From: Caulobacter vibrioides
GTDB lineage: Bacteria; Pseudomonadota; Alphaproteobacteria; Caulobacterales; Caulobacteraceae
DNA length: 64,000 nucleotides
Assembly: GCA_001449105.1 (NCBI GenBank)
Contig: LNIY01000013.1
Location: 45,094 to 109,093, forward strand
Direction of reading: 5' to 3'
In this document: positions 51,331 through 59,907 of the stretch, piece by piece
Layout of the letters: each line of letters starts with the position of its first letter
Numbering within the stretch: position 1 is the stretch's first letter
Position numbers and translations under genes: made by a program
The notes under the pieces: model-generated
Seen by the model: only the letters and a program-made list of their open reading frames with translations
The model's database searches: none
What the model was told of the DNA's origin: nothing

Positions 51331-52557
51331 ATGGACGCCGACCTCGCCCGTTTCGACCCCGCCCACGCCCCCATTCCGGAGGGCGACGCCCTCATCGCGC
51401 GCGCCGCCGAGGCGGTGAAGCAGGCCGTGGGGCTTCCCGAAGGCGCGCGGATCGTCGCGGCCATGTCCGGCGGCGTCGATTCCACCGTCACCGCCGCCCT
51501 GCTGGCCCGCGCCGGCTACGACGTGGTGGGCGTGACCCTGCAGCTCTACGACCACGGCGCGGCGATCTCCAAGAAGGGCGCTTGCTGCGCCGGCCAGGAC
51601 ATCATGGACGCCCGCATGGCGGCCGAGCGCATCGGCATCCCGCACTACGTGCTGGACTACGAAAGCCGCTTCAAGGAGCAGGTCATCGAGGAGTTCGCCG
51701 ACGCCTATCTGCGCGGCGAGACCCCGATCCCCTGCGTGCGCTGCAACCAGACCGTCAAGTTCCGCGACCTGCTGGACGTGGCCCGCGACCTGGGCGCCGA
51801 GGCCATGGCCACCGGCCACTACGTGCAGCGCGGTTTTGTCGGCGGCGGCAATCGCCCGCAGCTGCGCCGCGCGGCCGATCCGGCCAAGGACCAGTCCTAC
51901 TTCCTGTTCGCCACCACGCGCGAACAGCTCGACTTCCTGCGCTTCCCGCTGGGCGGCTTCTCCAAGCCGCAGGTGCGCGCCGTTGCGGCCGCGCTGGGCC
52001 TGTCGGTGGCCGACAAGCCCGACAGCCAGGACATCTGCTTCGTGCCGGAAGGCAAGTACACCACGGTCATCGACCGCATCCGCCCGCAAGGCGCCGAAGC
52101 GGGCGACATCGTGCACCTGGACGGCAAGGTGCTGGGCCGCCACGAGGGCGTAACCCGCTACACCATCGGCCAGCGGCGGGGGCTCAACGTCGGCGGCGGC
52201 ACGGGCGAGCCCTTGTTCGTCGTGCGCATCGACGCCGACAAGCGCCACGTCGTGGTCGGCCCGCGCGAGGCGCTGCTGACCAGGGCGCTGACGCTGAAGG
52301 AAGACAACTGGCTGGGCGGCGAGGACGACCTGATCGAGGCGGCCAAGGCTCATGCGCAAGTCCTGGCCCGCGTCCGCTCGACCCGCGAGCCGGTGCCCGG
52401 CCGCCTGACCCTGGAAGACGGCGGCGTGCGCCTGGTGTTCGACGTGCTGGAGGAAGGTGTCGCGCCGGGCCAGGCCTGCGTGCTCTACGACCCCGCCGAT
52501 CCCGAGCGCGTGCTCGGCGGCGGCTTCATCGCCACGACGCAAAGGGCGATGGATTAG
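51331..52557 (+). CDS. mnmA: tRNA-specific 2-thiouridylase
   Basis: The protein has 408 residues. PP-loop SGGVDS lies at about 46-51. The catalytic cysteines are Cys138 in [11 protein letters not shown] and Cys236 in SQDICFV, the pair that receives and passes the persulphide. TGHYVQR and [11 protein letters not shown] are typical of MnmA. It thiolates the wobble uridine (U34) of Lys, Glu and Gln tRNAs. It ends next to a repeat element and is convergent with hpt. Confidence 0.95.
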   Translation: MDADLARFDPAHAPIPEGDALIARAAEAVKQAVGLPEGARIVAAMSGGVDSTVTAALLARAGYDVVGVTLQLYDHGAAISKKGACCAGQDIMDARMAAERIGIPHYVLDYESRFKEQVIEEFADAYLRGETPIPCVRCNQTVKFRDLLDVARDLGAEAMATGHYVQRGFVGGGNRPQLRRAADPAKDQSYFLFATTREQLDFLRFPLGGFSKPQVRAVAAALGLSVADKPDSQDICFVPEGKYTTVIDRIRPQGAEAGDIVHLDGKVLGRHEGVTRYTIGQRRGLNVGGGTGEPLFVVRIDADKRHVVVGPREALLTRALTLKEDNWLGGEDDLIEAAKAHAQVLARVRSTREPVPGRLTLEDGGVRLVFDVLEEGVAPGQACVLYDPADPERVLGGGFIATTQRAMD

Positions 52558-52570
52558 CGCGCTTCGCGCG

Positions 52571-52672
52571 TCCCCCTCCGGCCCTCCGGGCCACCTCCCC
52601 CAGAGGGGGAGGATCTATGCGCCAAGATGCTCCCCCTCTGGGGGAGCTGTCGGCAAAGCCGACTGAGGGGTC
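52571..52672. repeat. Palindromic repeat pair (family D) between mnmA and hpt
   Basis: Same two-unit layout as 23083-23183: TCCCCCTCCGGCCCTCCGGG with CTCCCCCAGAGGGGGAG, a linker, then CTCCCCCTCTGGGGGAG with GTCGGCAAAGCCGAC and GAGGGG. It starts 14 nt after the mnmA stop and fills the gap between convergent genes. Confidence 0.88.
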
Positions 52673-52681
52673 TTACCCCGC

Positions 52682-53212
52682 TTAGTCCAGCGCGCCGATG
52701 TACGGCAGGCCGCGGCTCTTGCCTTCGTCGTCCAGGCCGTAGCCGACGAGGTAGCGGGCCGGGGCTTCCCAGGCCACGAAGTCGGGCTCCATGCCGCGCG
52801 AGGTCGGCCAGGGCTTGCGGGCGAAGACGGCGGTCAGCACTTCGCTGGCGCCGGCGTCCTTCACCAGGCGGGCGGCTTCCGACAGCGACAGGCCGGTGTC
52901 GAACACGTCGTCGACCACCAGGGCGCGACGGCCCACCAGCGGGCGCTGCAGGTCGGCGCGCACTTCGCAGCGGCCCGTGCTCTTGCGCTCGTCATGGTAC
53001 GAGGCCAGCCACAGGGCGTCGAAACGGACGTTGCGGCCGGCCTTCCACAGGGCGCGGGTCAGGTCGGCGGCGAACCACAGGCCGCCGGTCAGCAGGCAGA
53101 CCGCGACGGTGTCGTCGTCGATGCGCGGAGCGATCTGGCGGGCCAGGGCCTCGACCCGCTCGGCGATTTCTTGCTCGGAAATGAGCACTTCGGGGCGGGC
53201 GAGATCGGTCAT
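52682..53212 (-). CDS. hpt: Hypoxanthine phosphoribosyltransferase
   Basis: The protein has 176 residues. The PRPP-binding motif is ALVVDDVFDTGLSL near 97-110. The flexible-loop segment SYHDERKSTG and the purine-contact segment DFVAWEAPARYLVGYGLD follow. It salvages hypoxanthine (and probably guanine) to the nucleotide. It is 15 nt downstream of the zitP-like gene on the same strand. Confidence 0.9.
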   Translation of the reverse strand: MTDLARPEVLISEQEIAERVEALARQIAPRIDDDTVAVCLLTGGLWFAADLTRALWKAGRNVRFDALWLASYHDERKSTGRCEVRADLQRPLVGRRALVVDDVFDTGLSLSEAARLVKDAGASEVLTAVFARKPWPTSRGMEPDFVAWEAPARYLVGYGLDDEGKSRGLPYIGALD

Positions 53213-53227
53213 GTCAGGGGATCTTGG

Positions 53228-54199
53228 TCAATGATGGTCGGCGGGGGCCGGTTCGGCCGCTCCGGTCTCATGACCAGGGGCGTCGTGTCCAGCCCCTTCC
53301 GCCACGGAATCCTCCGCATGCGCCCCTTCGGCGGCATGATCGGCGGTCGGCGTGTCCTGGGCGCCGCGCAGTTCGGGCTCGCCGTGGGCACCCTTGGCGG
53401 GGCCAAGACCGGTCTTGACTGCGCGGGCCGCGCCCTTCTCGACCGCGAAGCCGACCTCCAGCACCTGGGCGCTGGACGGCGGGTTCAGCAGGGTCACCGA
53501 GAAGTGGCGGGTCTGGCCCGGCGGGATGATCGGATCGGCGGCGGCGGCCAGCTGGCCGGCCACCCGCTTGCCGCCCTTGTTGAGCAGGGCGATGCGCAGC
53601 GGCGGGGCCGGAACCGGCTTTTCGGTGATGTTGCGGATCACGCCGGTGACGGTGAGGGCGGCGCGGCCGTCCTGCATCGAGGGCTGGGCGCGGATGCTGC
53701 TTTCCTCGACGATCAGGCCGACGGTGTTGATCGGCGCGCCGACCATGGCGTAGGCGCCGGCCGTGCCGGGCATCAGCTTGCCGATGTTGAGGCGGAAGAC
53801 GCCCGCCCCGACCAGCACCACCACCACGAAGGCGGCCATCGAGGCCCAGACGATGCCGGTGGTCTTGGCTTCCTTCAGGCGGCGCTCGGCGTCGGCGCGG
53901 GCGCGGAACACCTTGGGCAGCTCCTCGCCCGGCAGGGCGCTGACCGGCGGTTCCGGCTCGGGCTCGTCGTCGAGGGCGTGCAGGGGATCGAGCCCGGCCG
54001 AGACGGCGGAGTCGTTGGCCGGCCCGGGGGTCGCCCCGGCGGCCGTCGGCGCGTCGAACAGGTCGTCGTCGGCGGCGGTCTCGTTACGCGCGGTCCACCG
54101 CGCGCCGCACGAGGCGCAACGCACGACGCGCCCGGTCGAACCGACCTTGGCGTCGTCGACGAAATAGCGGCTGGCGCACTCGGGACAGGTCAGTATCAT
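53228..54199 (-). CDS. MJ0042/zinc-finger membrane protein with DUF3426, ZitP-like
   Basis: The protein has 323 residues. The N-terminal MJ0042-type zinc finger has CPEC (Cys5, Cys8) and CASC (Cys28, Cys31). It is followed by an acidic/Pro-rich linker, one transmembrane helix at about 114-136, and a DUF3426 domain (LIVEESSIRAQPSMQDGRAA, LTVTGVIRNITEKPVP). A long Ala/Glu/His-rich tail ends in PADHH. This order is that of Caulobacter ZitP, a bipolar zinc-finger protein that helps place the CpaM/pilus machinery and the ParB-binding pole organiser. The His-rich tail is unusual and may bind metal. It is divergent from ftsE. The name is from recall of the family, not a search. Confidence 0.8.
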   Translation of the reverse strand: MILTCPECASRYFVDDAKVGSTGRVVRCASCGARWTARNETAADDDLFDAPTAAGATPGPANDSAVSAGLDPLHALDDEPEPEPPVSALPGEELPKVFRARADAERRLKEAKTTGIVWASMAAFVVVVLVGAGVFRLNIGKLMPGTAGAYAMVGAPINTVGLIVEESSIRAQPSMQDGRAALTVTGVIRNITEKPVPAPPLRIALLNKGGKRVAGQLAAAADPIIPPGQTRHFSVTLLNPPSSAQVLEVGFAVEKGAARAVKTGLGPAKGAHGEPELRGAQDTPTADHAAEGAHAEDSVAEGAGHDAPGHETGAAEPAPADHH

Positions 54200-54256
54200 G
54201 GCCGCGAATCGGTCATCCCCGCTTTACAGCATTGGAGGTCGCCGATTTTAACCCTG

Positions 54257-54991
54257 ATGTCCAGAAACCCCATCGACACACCCTTGCGGACCGGCGCAGA
54301 TCAAGACCCCGACGCCGTCCCCGTGGTCCGTTTCGAAGGCGTCTCCATGCGCTACGGGCGGGGCCCCGAAACCCTGCGCGACATCGGCTTTTCCCTTGCC
54401 CCGGGCTCGTTTCACTTCCTGACCGGCGCCTCGGGCGCGGGCAAGAGCTCCCTGCTCAAGCTGATCTATCTGGCGCACCGTGCGTCACGGGGTCGCGTCG
54501 AGCTGTTCGGACGCGACGTCAGCCTGGTTCCGGGCGCCGACCTGCCGTTCCTGCGCCGCCGCATCGGCGTGGTCTTCCAGGAATTCCGCCTGCTGGAGCA
54601 CCTGTCGGTGTTCGACAACGCCGGCCTGCCGCTGCGCATCGCCGGCCGCAAACCCAACACCTATCGCGACGACGTCGCCGAGCTGCTGCACTGGGTGGGC
54701 CTGGGCGATCGCATGCACGCCCTGCCGGCCACGCTGTCGGGCGGCGAGAAGCAGCGCCTGGCCATCGCCCGCGCCGTGGTCGACCGCCCCGACATCCTGC
54801 TGGCCGACGAGCCCACCGGCAATGTCGACCCGGCCATGTCGCTGCGCCTGCTGCGCCTGTTCGTCGAGCTCAATCGCCTGGGCACCACGGTGCTGATCGC
54901 CACCCACGACGAAGAGCTGGTGGCCCGCGCCGGCCGCCCCGTCCTGCACCTGGAGCACGGCCGCATGGTCGATGCGGGCGAGACGCGATGA
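54257..54991 (+). CDS. ftsE: Cell-division ABC transporter ATPase FtsE
   Basis: The protein has 244 residues. The Walker A motif is LTGASGAGKSSL (about 55-66). The signature is LSGGEKQRLAIARAVVDRPD and Walker B is ILLADEPTGNVD. The N-terminus carries about 20 residues more than E. coli FtsE. FtsE and FtsX act at the division septum to switch on murein hydrolases. ATG 54257 is chosen for length. Its stop overlaps the ftsX start (ATGA). Confidence 0.93.
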   Translation: MSRNPIDTPLRTGADQDPDAVPVVRFEGVSMRYGRGPETLRDIGFSLAPGSFHFLTGASGAGKSSLLKLIYLAHRASRGRVELFGRDVSLVPGADLPFLRRRIGVVFQEFRLLEHLSVFDNAGLPLRIAGRKPNTYRDDVAELLHWVGLGDRMHALPATLSGGEKQRLAIARAVVDRPDILLADEPTGNVDPAMSLRLLRLFVELNRLGTTVLIATHDEELVARAGRPVLHLEHGRMVDAGETR

Positions 54992-55881
54992 GCGGGCCCT
55001 TCGACCTCAATCGCTGGAAGCCCGGCCCGCTGCTGCCGCCGCGCGACGCCCGCGACGGCGCCCTGGTGTTCGTCGTCGCCGTGCTGTGCTTCCTGGCCTG
55101 CCTCACCGCCCTGGCGGCCCTGGCCGCCAACCGCGCGGCCGAGGGCTGGAGCGCGCAGCTGACCGGCTCGGCCACCGTCGTCGTCCGCGCCAAGGCCGGC
55201 GAGACTCCGGACAGCGCCGCCGCCCGCGCCGCCGAAACCCTGGCCGGGGTCAAGGGCGTGGTCCAGGCCCAGGCGCTGACCAAGGACAAGGCCGAGGCCT
55301 TGCTGGAGCCGTGGATCGGCCGCGACGCCCTGGTCGCCGACCTGCCGACCCCGCGCCTGGTCACCCTCGACCTCGACCCCAAGGCCCCGGCCAGCGCCGA
55401 GGCCCTGACCAAGGCCCTGCACGAGGCCGCCGTCGACGCCGTGGTCGACGACCACAGCCGCTGGATCGCCGACATCGAGCGCGGCGCGGGCCTGGCCCGC
55501 TGGGCGGCGCTGGGCGTCTTCGCCCTGATCGCCGCCGCCGCCGCCGCCGTCATCACCTTCGCCACGCGAGCGGGCCTGGCCGCCCGCCACGAGGTGATCG
55601 AGGTGCTGCACCTGTCCGGCGCCGAGGCCCCGTTCATCGCCCGGCTGTTCCAGAACCGTTTCGCGGCCATGGCCGCCAGCGCGGGCTTGCTCGGCGGCGC
55701 GGCCGCGGTCATCGTCGGGATCGCGGCGCGGCTGGCGGGGGGCGGCTCGGGCTTCACCCCGGTGCTGCCTCTGGCCTGGGCGGACCTTCTGGCGCCCCTG
55801 CCCTGCCCGTTGATCGCCGCGCTGGTCGCGGGGCTGGCCGCGCGCGCCGCGGCCCTCCGCCTGCTGAAGGACATGCCGTGA
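54988..55881 (+). CDS. ftsX: Cell-division ABC permease FtsX
   Basis: The protein has 297 residues with four transmembrane helices: one near 28-48, and three after a periplasmic loop of about 115 residues (WAALGVFALIAAAAAAVITF, MAASAGLLGGAAAVIVGIAA, C-terminal LPCPLIAALVAGLAARAAAL). HEVIEVLHLSGAEAPFIARL is the usual FtsX cytoplasmic hinge. The loop would contact an EnvC-like activator. It overlaps both neighbours by 4 nt. Confidence 0.9.
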   Translation: MSGPFDLNRWKPGPLLPPRDARDGALVFVVAVLCFLACLTALAALAANRAAEGWSAQLTGSATVVVRAKAGETPDSAAARAAETLAGVKGVVQAQALTKDKAEALLEPWIGRDALVADLPTPRLVTLDLDPKAPASAEALTKALHEAAVDAVVDDHSRWIADIERGAGLARWAALGVFALIAAAAAAVITFATRAGLAARHEVIEVLHLSGAEAPFIARLFQNRFAAMAASAGLLGGAAAVIVGIAARLAGGGSGFTPVLPLAWADLLAPLPCPLIAALVAGLAARAAALRLLKDMP

Positions 55882-56528
55882 AGAGCATCGCCGCCTTCCT
55901 GATCGTGGTGATGATCTGGACGCTGGGCCTCCTGGCCTTCACCTCGCGGGTGGAGCGCTCGACCCCGGCGGCCGACCCGCCCGTCGCCGACGGCGTGGTG
56001 GTGCTGACCGGCGCCTCCAACCTGCGGCTGGAGGCGGCCACCAAGCTGCTGGAGGCCGGCAAGGGCAAGCGCCTGCTGATCTCGGGCGTCAACCGCGAGG
56101 CCACCCGCGCCGACGTCCAGGACGTCACCAAGGCGGTCAAGCCGATCTACGACTGCTGCGTCGACCTCGGCTTCGCCGCCGCCGACACCGTCGGCAACGC
56201 CCGCGAGAGCGCCGAATGGGCCAAGGCCCGCGGCTACAAGAGCCTGATCGTCGTCACCGCCGACTACCACATGCCGCGCTCGATGCTGGAGCTGCGCGCC
56301 ACCATGCCCGACGTCGAGCTGCACGCCTATCCGGTCGCCACCGAGAGCCTGAACGCCCGCCGCTGGTGGAAGCGCTCGCACACGGCCCGGCGGATGATCG
56401 TGGAATACTGCAAGTACCTGGCGATCCTGGGACGCGAGGCGTTCCTGAACCTGGGTCCCAAAGACAAGCCCGCCGAGACGTCGGAGACCGGGCCCGCCGA
56501 GACGTCGGCAACGGGGAAAGACTCTTGA
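55878..56528 (+). CDS. YdcF/SanA-family (DUF218) membrane protein
   Basis: The protein has 216 residues from a GTG that overlaps the ftsX stop (GTGA). One N-terminal transmembrane helix (IAAFLIVVMIWTLGLLAF) is followed by the DUF218 domain: DGVVVLTGASNLRLEAATKL, GNARESAEWAKARGYKSLIV, TADYHMPRSMLELRATM. The family includes ElyC and SanA, linked to envelope integrity and lipid-carrier metabolism. The C-terminal TSETGPAETSATGKDS tail is low-complexity. Function is probably tied to the cell envelope, as its operon partners are FtsEX and PlsC. Confidence 0.85.
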   Translation: MKSIAAFLIVVMIWTLGLLAFTSRVERSTPAADPPVADGVVVLTGASNLRLEAATKLLEAGKGKRLLISGVNREATRADVQDVTKAVKPIYDCCVDLGFAAADTVGNARESAEWAKARGYKSLIVVTADYHMPRSMLELRATMPDVELHAYPVATESLNARRWWKRSHTARRMIVEYCKYLAILGREAFLNLGPKDKPAETSETGPAETSATGKDS

Positions 56529-57232
56529 TCTATCTGCGCTCGTTCCTGTTCCAGCTGTTCTTCTGGCTATGGTCGGCGACCATGGCGATCCTGATGCTGG
56601 CGACCCTGGCGCTGCCGCGCCCGGTCAACCGCGCCGCCATGCGCCTCTGGTCGCAGGGCGTGATCCTGGGCCTGCGCATCCTGGCGGGCGTGCGCGTCGA
56701 GGTGCGGGGCGAGGTTCCGAGCGGCCCGGCCCTGGTGGCGGCCAAGCACCAGTCGATGTTCGACGTCTTCAGCCAGTTCGCCATCCTGCCCGACGCCTGC
56801 TTCGTGATGAAGAAGGAGCTCTTGATGGTGCCGCTGTTCGGGTGGCACGGCCTGAAGGCCCGGATGATCGTCGTCGACCGCGACGGCCACTCGGCGGCCC
56901 TGAAGAAGCTGGTGCGCGACAGCGTCGACCGCATGAAGGAGACGCGCCAGGTGGTGATCTTCCCCGAAGGCACCCGCGGCAAGGTCGGCGAGCCCGGCGA
57001 CTACAAGCCCGGCATCGCCGCGCTCTATCGCGAGCTGGAACTGCCGGTCACCCCGCTGGCGCTCAACTGCGGCCAGCACTGGCTGCACAAGAGCCTGCTG
57101 ATCCAGCCCGGCGTCATCGTCTTCGAATACCTGCCGCCCATTCCCGCCGGCCTCAAGCGCGGCGAGTTCATGCGCGAACTGCAGACCCGCATCGACGGCG
57201 CGACCAAGGCGCTGGAGGACGAAAACATCTGA
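56525..57232 (+). CDS. plsC: 1-acyl-sn-glycerol-3-phosphate acyltransferase
   Basis: The protein has 235 residues from a TTG that overlaps the ydcF stop (TTGA). The N-terminal membrane segment is LFQLFFWLWSATMAILMLAT. Catalytic motif I is HQSMFD (His75, Asp80), the glycerophosphate motif is FPEGTR (about 146-151), and the last motif is VTPLALNCGQHW. It makes phosphatidic acid from lysophosphatidic acid. It is the fourth gene of ftsE-ftsX-ydcF-plsC. A family-D repeat follows the stop. Confidence 0.92.
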   Translation: MIYLRSFLFQLFFWLWSATMAILMLATLALPRPVNRAAMRLWSQGVILGLRILAGVRVEVRGEVPSGPALVAAKHQSMFDVFSQFAILPDACFVMKKELLMVPLFGWHGLKARMIVVDRDGHSAALKKLVRDSVDRMKETRQVVIFPEGTRGKVGEPGDYKPGIAALYRELELPVTPLALNCGQHWLHKSLLIQPGVIVFEYLPPIPAGLKRGEFMRELQTRIDGATKALEDENI

Positions 57233-57248
57233 TCCGCCTGCGGCGGAT

Positions 57249-57348
57249 CCCCCTCAGTCGCTCCGCGACAGCTCCCCCAGAGGGGGAGCATCTGAAACGC
57301 CAAGATCCTCCCCCTCTGGGGGAGGTGGCCCGGAGGGGCGGAGGGGGC
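57249..57348. repeat. Palindromic repeat pair (family D) between plsC and chaC
   Basis: The units are GTCGCTCCGCGAC with CTCCCCCAGAGGGGGAG, linker, then CTCCCCCTCTGGGGGAG with CCCGGAGGGGCGGAGGGGG. The order is reversed compared with 52571-52672, so the whole element is inverted. It lies between convergent genes, 16 nt from each. Confidence 0.88.
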
Positions 57349-57364
57349 CGCCCGCCAGGGCGGC

Positions 57365-57952
57365 TCAGCCCTCCCGCGCCTCCACCATCTTCAGCAGCGC
57401 CTCCATGGCGTGGTCGCGCACCCCGTCCTCGCGCAGGTGCATGACCAGGTCGCGCAGGTAGTCGATGTTCGGCCCCGACAGGCCGCGCGCGCCGGCGATC
57501 AGCTCGGCCTGCTGCTCGAGCGTCAGCGCCCCGGCCCACTGGCCGTGCTTGCGGTCCGACAGGAACACCAGGGCCGGAACCTCGCCGTTGCCGTCGATAC
57601 GCAGCTTCGACCAGGCTTCGAAATAGGTCTCGGTCGGCTGCTCGCGTTCGCGCAGATAGGCGTAGACCTCGGGCCAGGCGGCCTCGTCCACCCGATAGGC
57701 GACCCCGCGCACCGCGCCGCCGGGAGCCAGGCCCAGCACCAGGCCGGGCCGCTCGTAGGTGCCCCGGTGATGCACCGAATAGATGCAGAAGGCGCGCCTG
57801 CGCCCATGGAGAACCGCCGTTCTTCGGTCTATGAACGGGAACCCGGGCCGCCACATCAGCGATCCGTAACCGAACACCCAACGATCGCCGCCTTGCGGCT
57901 GCTCGCTCGACACGCCTGACACCCTCACCGACCGGAACGCCCCTTCGCCCAT
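57365..57952 (-). CDS. ChaC-type gamma-glutamylcyclotransferase
   Basis: The protein has 195 residues from ATG 57952. An in-frame extension to 58036 exists but overlaps the divergent gene. The family motif VFGYGSLMWRPGFPF opens the barrel, followed by RRRAFCIYSVHHRGTYERPG, LAPGGAVRGVAYRVDE and YLREREQPTETYF with the likely catalytic glutamate. ChaC enzymes release 5-oxoproline from glutathione. Start codons of this gene and the divergent DUF2125 gene overlap in the sequence CATG. Confidence 0.87.
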   Translation of the reverse strand: MGEGAFRSVRVSGVSSEQPQGGDRWVFGYGSLMWRPGFPFIDRRTAVLHGRRRAFCIYSVHHRGTYERPGLVLGLAPGGAVRGVAYRVDEAAWPEVYAYLREREQPTETYFEAWSKLRIDGNGEVPALVFLSDRKHGQWAGALTLEQQAELIAGARGLSGPNIDYLRDLVMHLREDGVRDHAMEALLKMVEAREG

Positions 57953-58970
57953 GACCCATAGCGACCCGCAGCCGTCCCGCAAGCCCCGCCGTCGCGGCCT
58001 CGCCTTGCCTTTCGCGCTCGCGGCCCTGGTCTGCATCGCCTGGAGCGTCGGCTGGTTCTATCTGCGCAACGAGATGATCAAGCGCATGGACGCGACCTCG
58101 GTCCACCTGAAGGCCGAGGGCTACGACCTGTCTTGGACGAAACGCGACGTCACGGGCTTTCCTTTCCGACTCGACGTGCGGCTGGAGAACGCCCGCGTCG
58201 CCGAGCCCACCGGCTGGGCGGTGCGCGCGCCCGAGCTGAAGGGCGAGGCGATGATCTACGGCATCGGCCACTGGATCATCGTCGCCCCCGCCGGCGTCGT
58301 GCTGACCCGCCCCGAGAAGGGCGACGTGACGATCACCGGGCAGGCCCTGCGCGCCAGCCTGGCCGGCTTCGACCAGCATCCGCCGCGCATCTCGGTCGAG
58401 GGCGCCAAGCTGGTCTTCACCACCGCCGCCGACGTCGAGCCGTTCCCGATCAGCTCGACGGAGGCCATGCAGCTGCACCTGCGGCCGGGTCCGGACGAGC
58501 AGGCCGCGATCCTGTTCAAGGCCGACGGCGCCAAGGTGGCCTTCACCGGCCTGCTCGGCCGCATCGCCCAGGACCGCACCGCTTCGCTCTACTGGGACTC
58601 GCGCCTGTCGAAGGCGCCGGCCCTGCGTGGCGACAACTGGACCGACGCGGTGCGCGACTGGACCGCCGCCGGCGGCGCCATCACCGTCGAGAGCGGCAAG
58701 CTGACCGCCGGCGACGCGCTGATCGAGGCTAGGTCCGGCGCCCTGACGGTCGACGACCTGGGCCGCCTGCAAGGCGCCCTCGACGTCACCGTGCGCGAGA
58801 AGCCCACCCCGACCGAAGCTGTCACCGACGCCCGCTCGGCCGTGGCCGCCGTCGCCGCGGCGGCCGGCAAGGACCCGACGCTCAGCGCCACCCTGGAGTT
58901 CCAGGACGGCCGCACGCGCCTGGGCCCCTTCGACACCGGGCCTTCGCCGCAGGTGTACGTGCCGCGGTAG
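57951..58970 (+). CDS. DUF2125 family protein
   Basis: The protein has 339 residues. One N-terminal transmembrane helix (LALPFALAALVCIAWSVGWF) is followed by a large periplasmic domain with the DUF2125 pattern (GYDLSWTKRDVTGFPFRLDV, GTDVRLEN-like segments, IYGIGHWIIVAPAGVV). The family is common in alphaproteobacteria and its role is unknown; AsmA/DUF748-like lipid-transfer folds have been suggested for similar proteins (recall). Its start codon overlaps the chaC start by 2 nt on opposite strands. Confidence 0.85.
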   Translation: MTHSDPQPSRKPRRRGLALPFALAALVCIAWSVGWFYLRNEMIKRMDATSVHLKAEGYDLSWTKRDVTGFPFRLDVRLENARVAEPTGWAVRAPELKGEAMIYGIGHWIIVAPAGVVLTRPEKGDVTITGQALRASLAGFDQHPPRISVEGAKLVFTTAADVEPFPISSTEAMQLHLRPGPDEQAAILFKADGAKVAFTGLLGRIAQDRTASLYWDSRLSKAPALRGDNWTDAVRDWTAAGGAITVESGKLTAGDALIEARSGALTVDDLGRLQGALDVTVREKPTPTEAVTDARSAVAAVAAAAGKDPTLSATLEFQDGRTRLGPFDTGPSPQVYVPR

Positions 58971-59065
58971 GATCGTGAAACGACGCAATTTCCTTCCCCG
59001 GCGACGCGGCTATTGCACCCTTCGCGGCAAGGACTATGTTCCGCCCCTCATTTTCGGGGATAGAC

Positions 59066-59857
59066 ATGGGTCGCGACGCGGACGAGACGCCGCCCTCGCT
59101 GGACGAGGTCCGATGGCGCATCGACGCCATCGATAGCCAACTGCTCGCGCTGATCGACGAGCGGGCCGGTCTTTCGCGCGCGGTGGCCACGGCCAAGCGC
59201 GCGGCGGGCGACACGGGTTTCGGTTTGCGCCCCGGCCGCGAAGCCCTGATCGTCCGCAAGCTGCTGTCGGCCGAGCGCAACGACGCCCCCGACGGCCTCG
59301 TCATCCGCATCTGGCGCGAGCTGATGGCCGACAGCCTGTCGCGCCAGGGACCGTTCCACCTGACCGTCTGGGGCGACGGCCGCACCGTCGAGCTGGCCCG
59401 CCTGCGCTTCGGCGCCGCGCCGCCGATGACCGTGGTCGCCGCCGACAAGGACGCCCTGGCCGCCGCCAAGACGCCGTGGGGCGTCTCGGTGCTGGGCCTG
59501 CAGCCGGGCAGCGCCTGGTGGGGCCGCCTGCTGGCCGAGCCGACGCTGAACGTCTTCGCCGCCCTGCCCTGCTTGACCCGCTGGGGTCCGCAGGCCGCCT
59601 TCGCCGTCGCCCAGGTCGAGGTCGAACCCACCGGCGGCGACCAGACCTTCTGGGTGACCGACAGCGCCAGAAGCGCGGGCGCCATCGTCGAGGCCCTGGG
59701 CGCCGACGGCGTGGCGGCCGAACCGCTGGCCGAGGCCGGCGGCCTGAAGCTCTTCTCGCTGTCGGGCTTCTACCAGCGCAACGACGAGCGCCTGGCCCGC
59801 GCGCCCGGCCAGCTGACCGGCGTCATCGGGGCTGCGCCGGTTCCCTTCGACGTGTAA
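59066..59857 (+). CDS. Chorismate mutase (AroQ type) with an unassigned C-terminal domain
   Basis: The protein has 263 residues from ATG 59066, which has GGGGA 5 nt upstream; an ATG at 59036 is possible. Residues about 10-95 are an AroQ helix bundle (VRWRIDAIDSQLLALIDERA, then the active-site Lys in KRAAG and a following Arg, LIVRKLLSAERND). The remaining about 165 residues (TVWGDGRTVELARLRFGAAP, GGDQTFWVTDSARSAGAIVE, LKLFSLSGFYQRNDERL) do not match the prephenate dehydratase or ACT domains I know. It converts chorismate to prephenate, feeding the tyrC product 2 kb downstream. It is first in the order mutase-hisC-tyrC. Confidence 0.83.
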   Translation: MGRDADETPPSLDEVRWRIDAIDSQLLALIDERAGLSRAVATAKRAAGDTGFGLRPGREALIVRKLLSAERNDAPDGLVIRIWRELMADSLSRQGPFHLTVWGDGRTVELARLRFGAAPPMTVVAADKDALAAAKTPWGVSVLGLQPGSAWWGRLLAEPTLNVFAALPCLTRWGPQAAFAVAQVEVEPTGGDQTFWVTDSARSAGAIVEALGADGVAAEPLAEAGGLKLFSLSGFYQRNDERLARAPGQLTGVIGAAPVPFDV

Positions 59858-59907
59858 GAAGGCCCCGCTTTTTCGCGAAGGCCGCCTTGCCCCCTTTGAG
59901 ACCCGTG

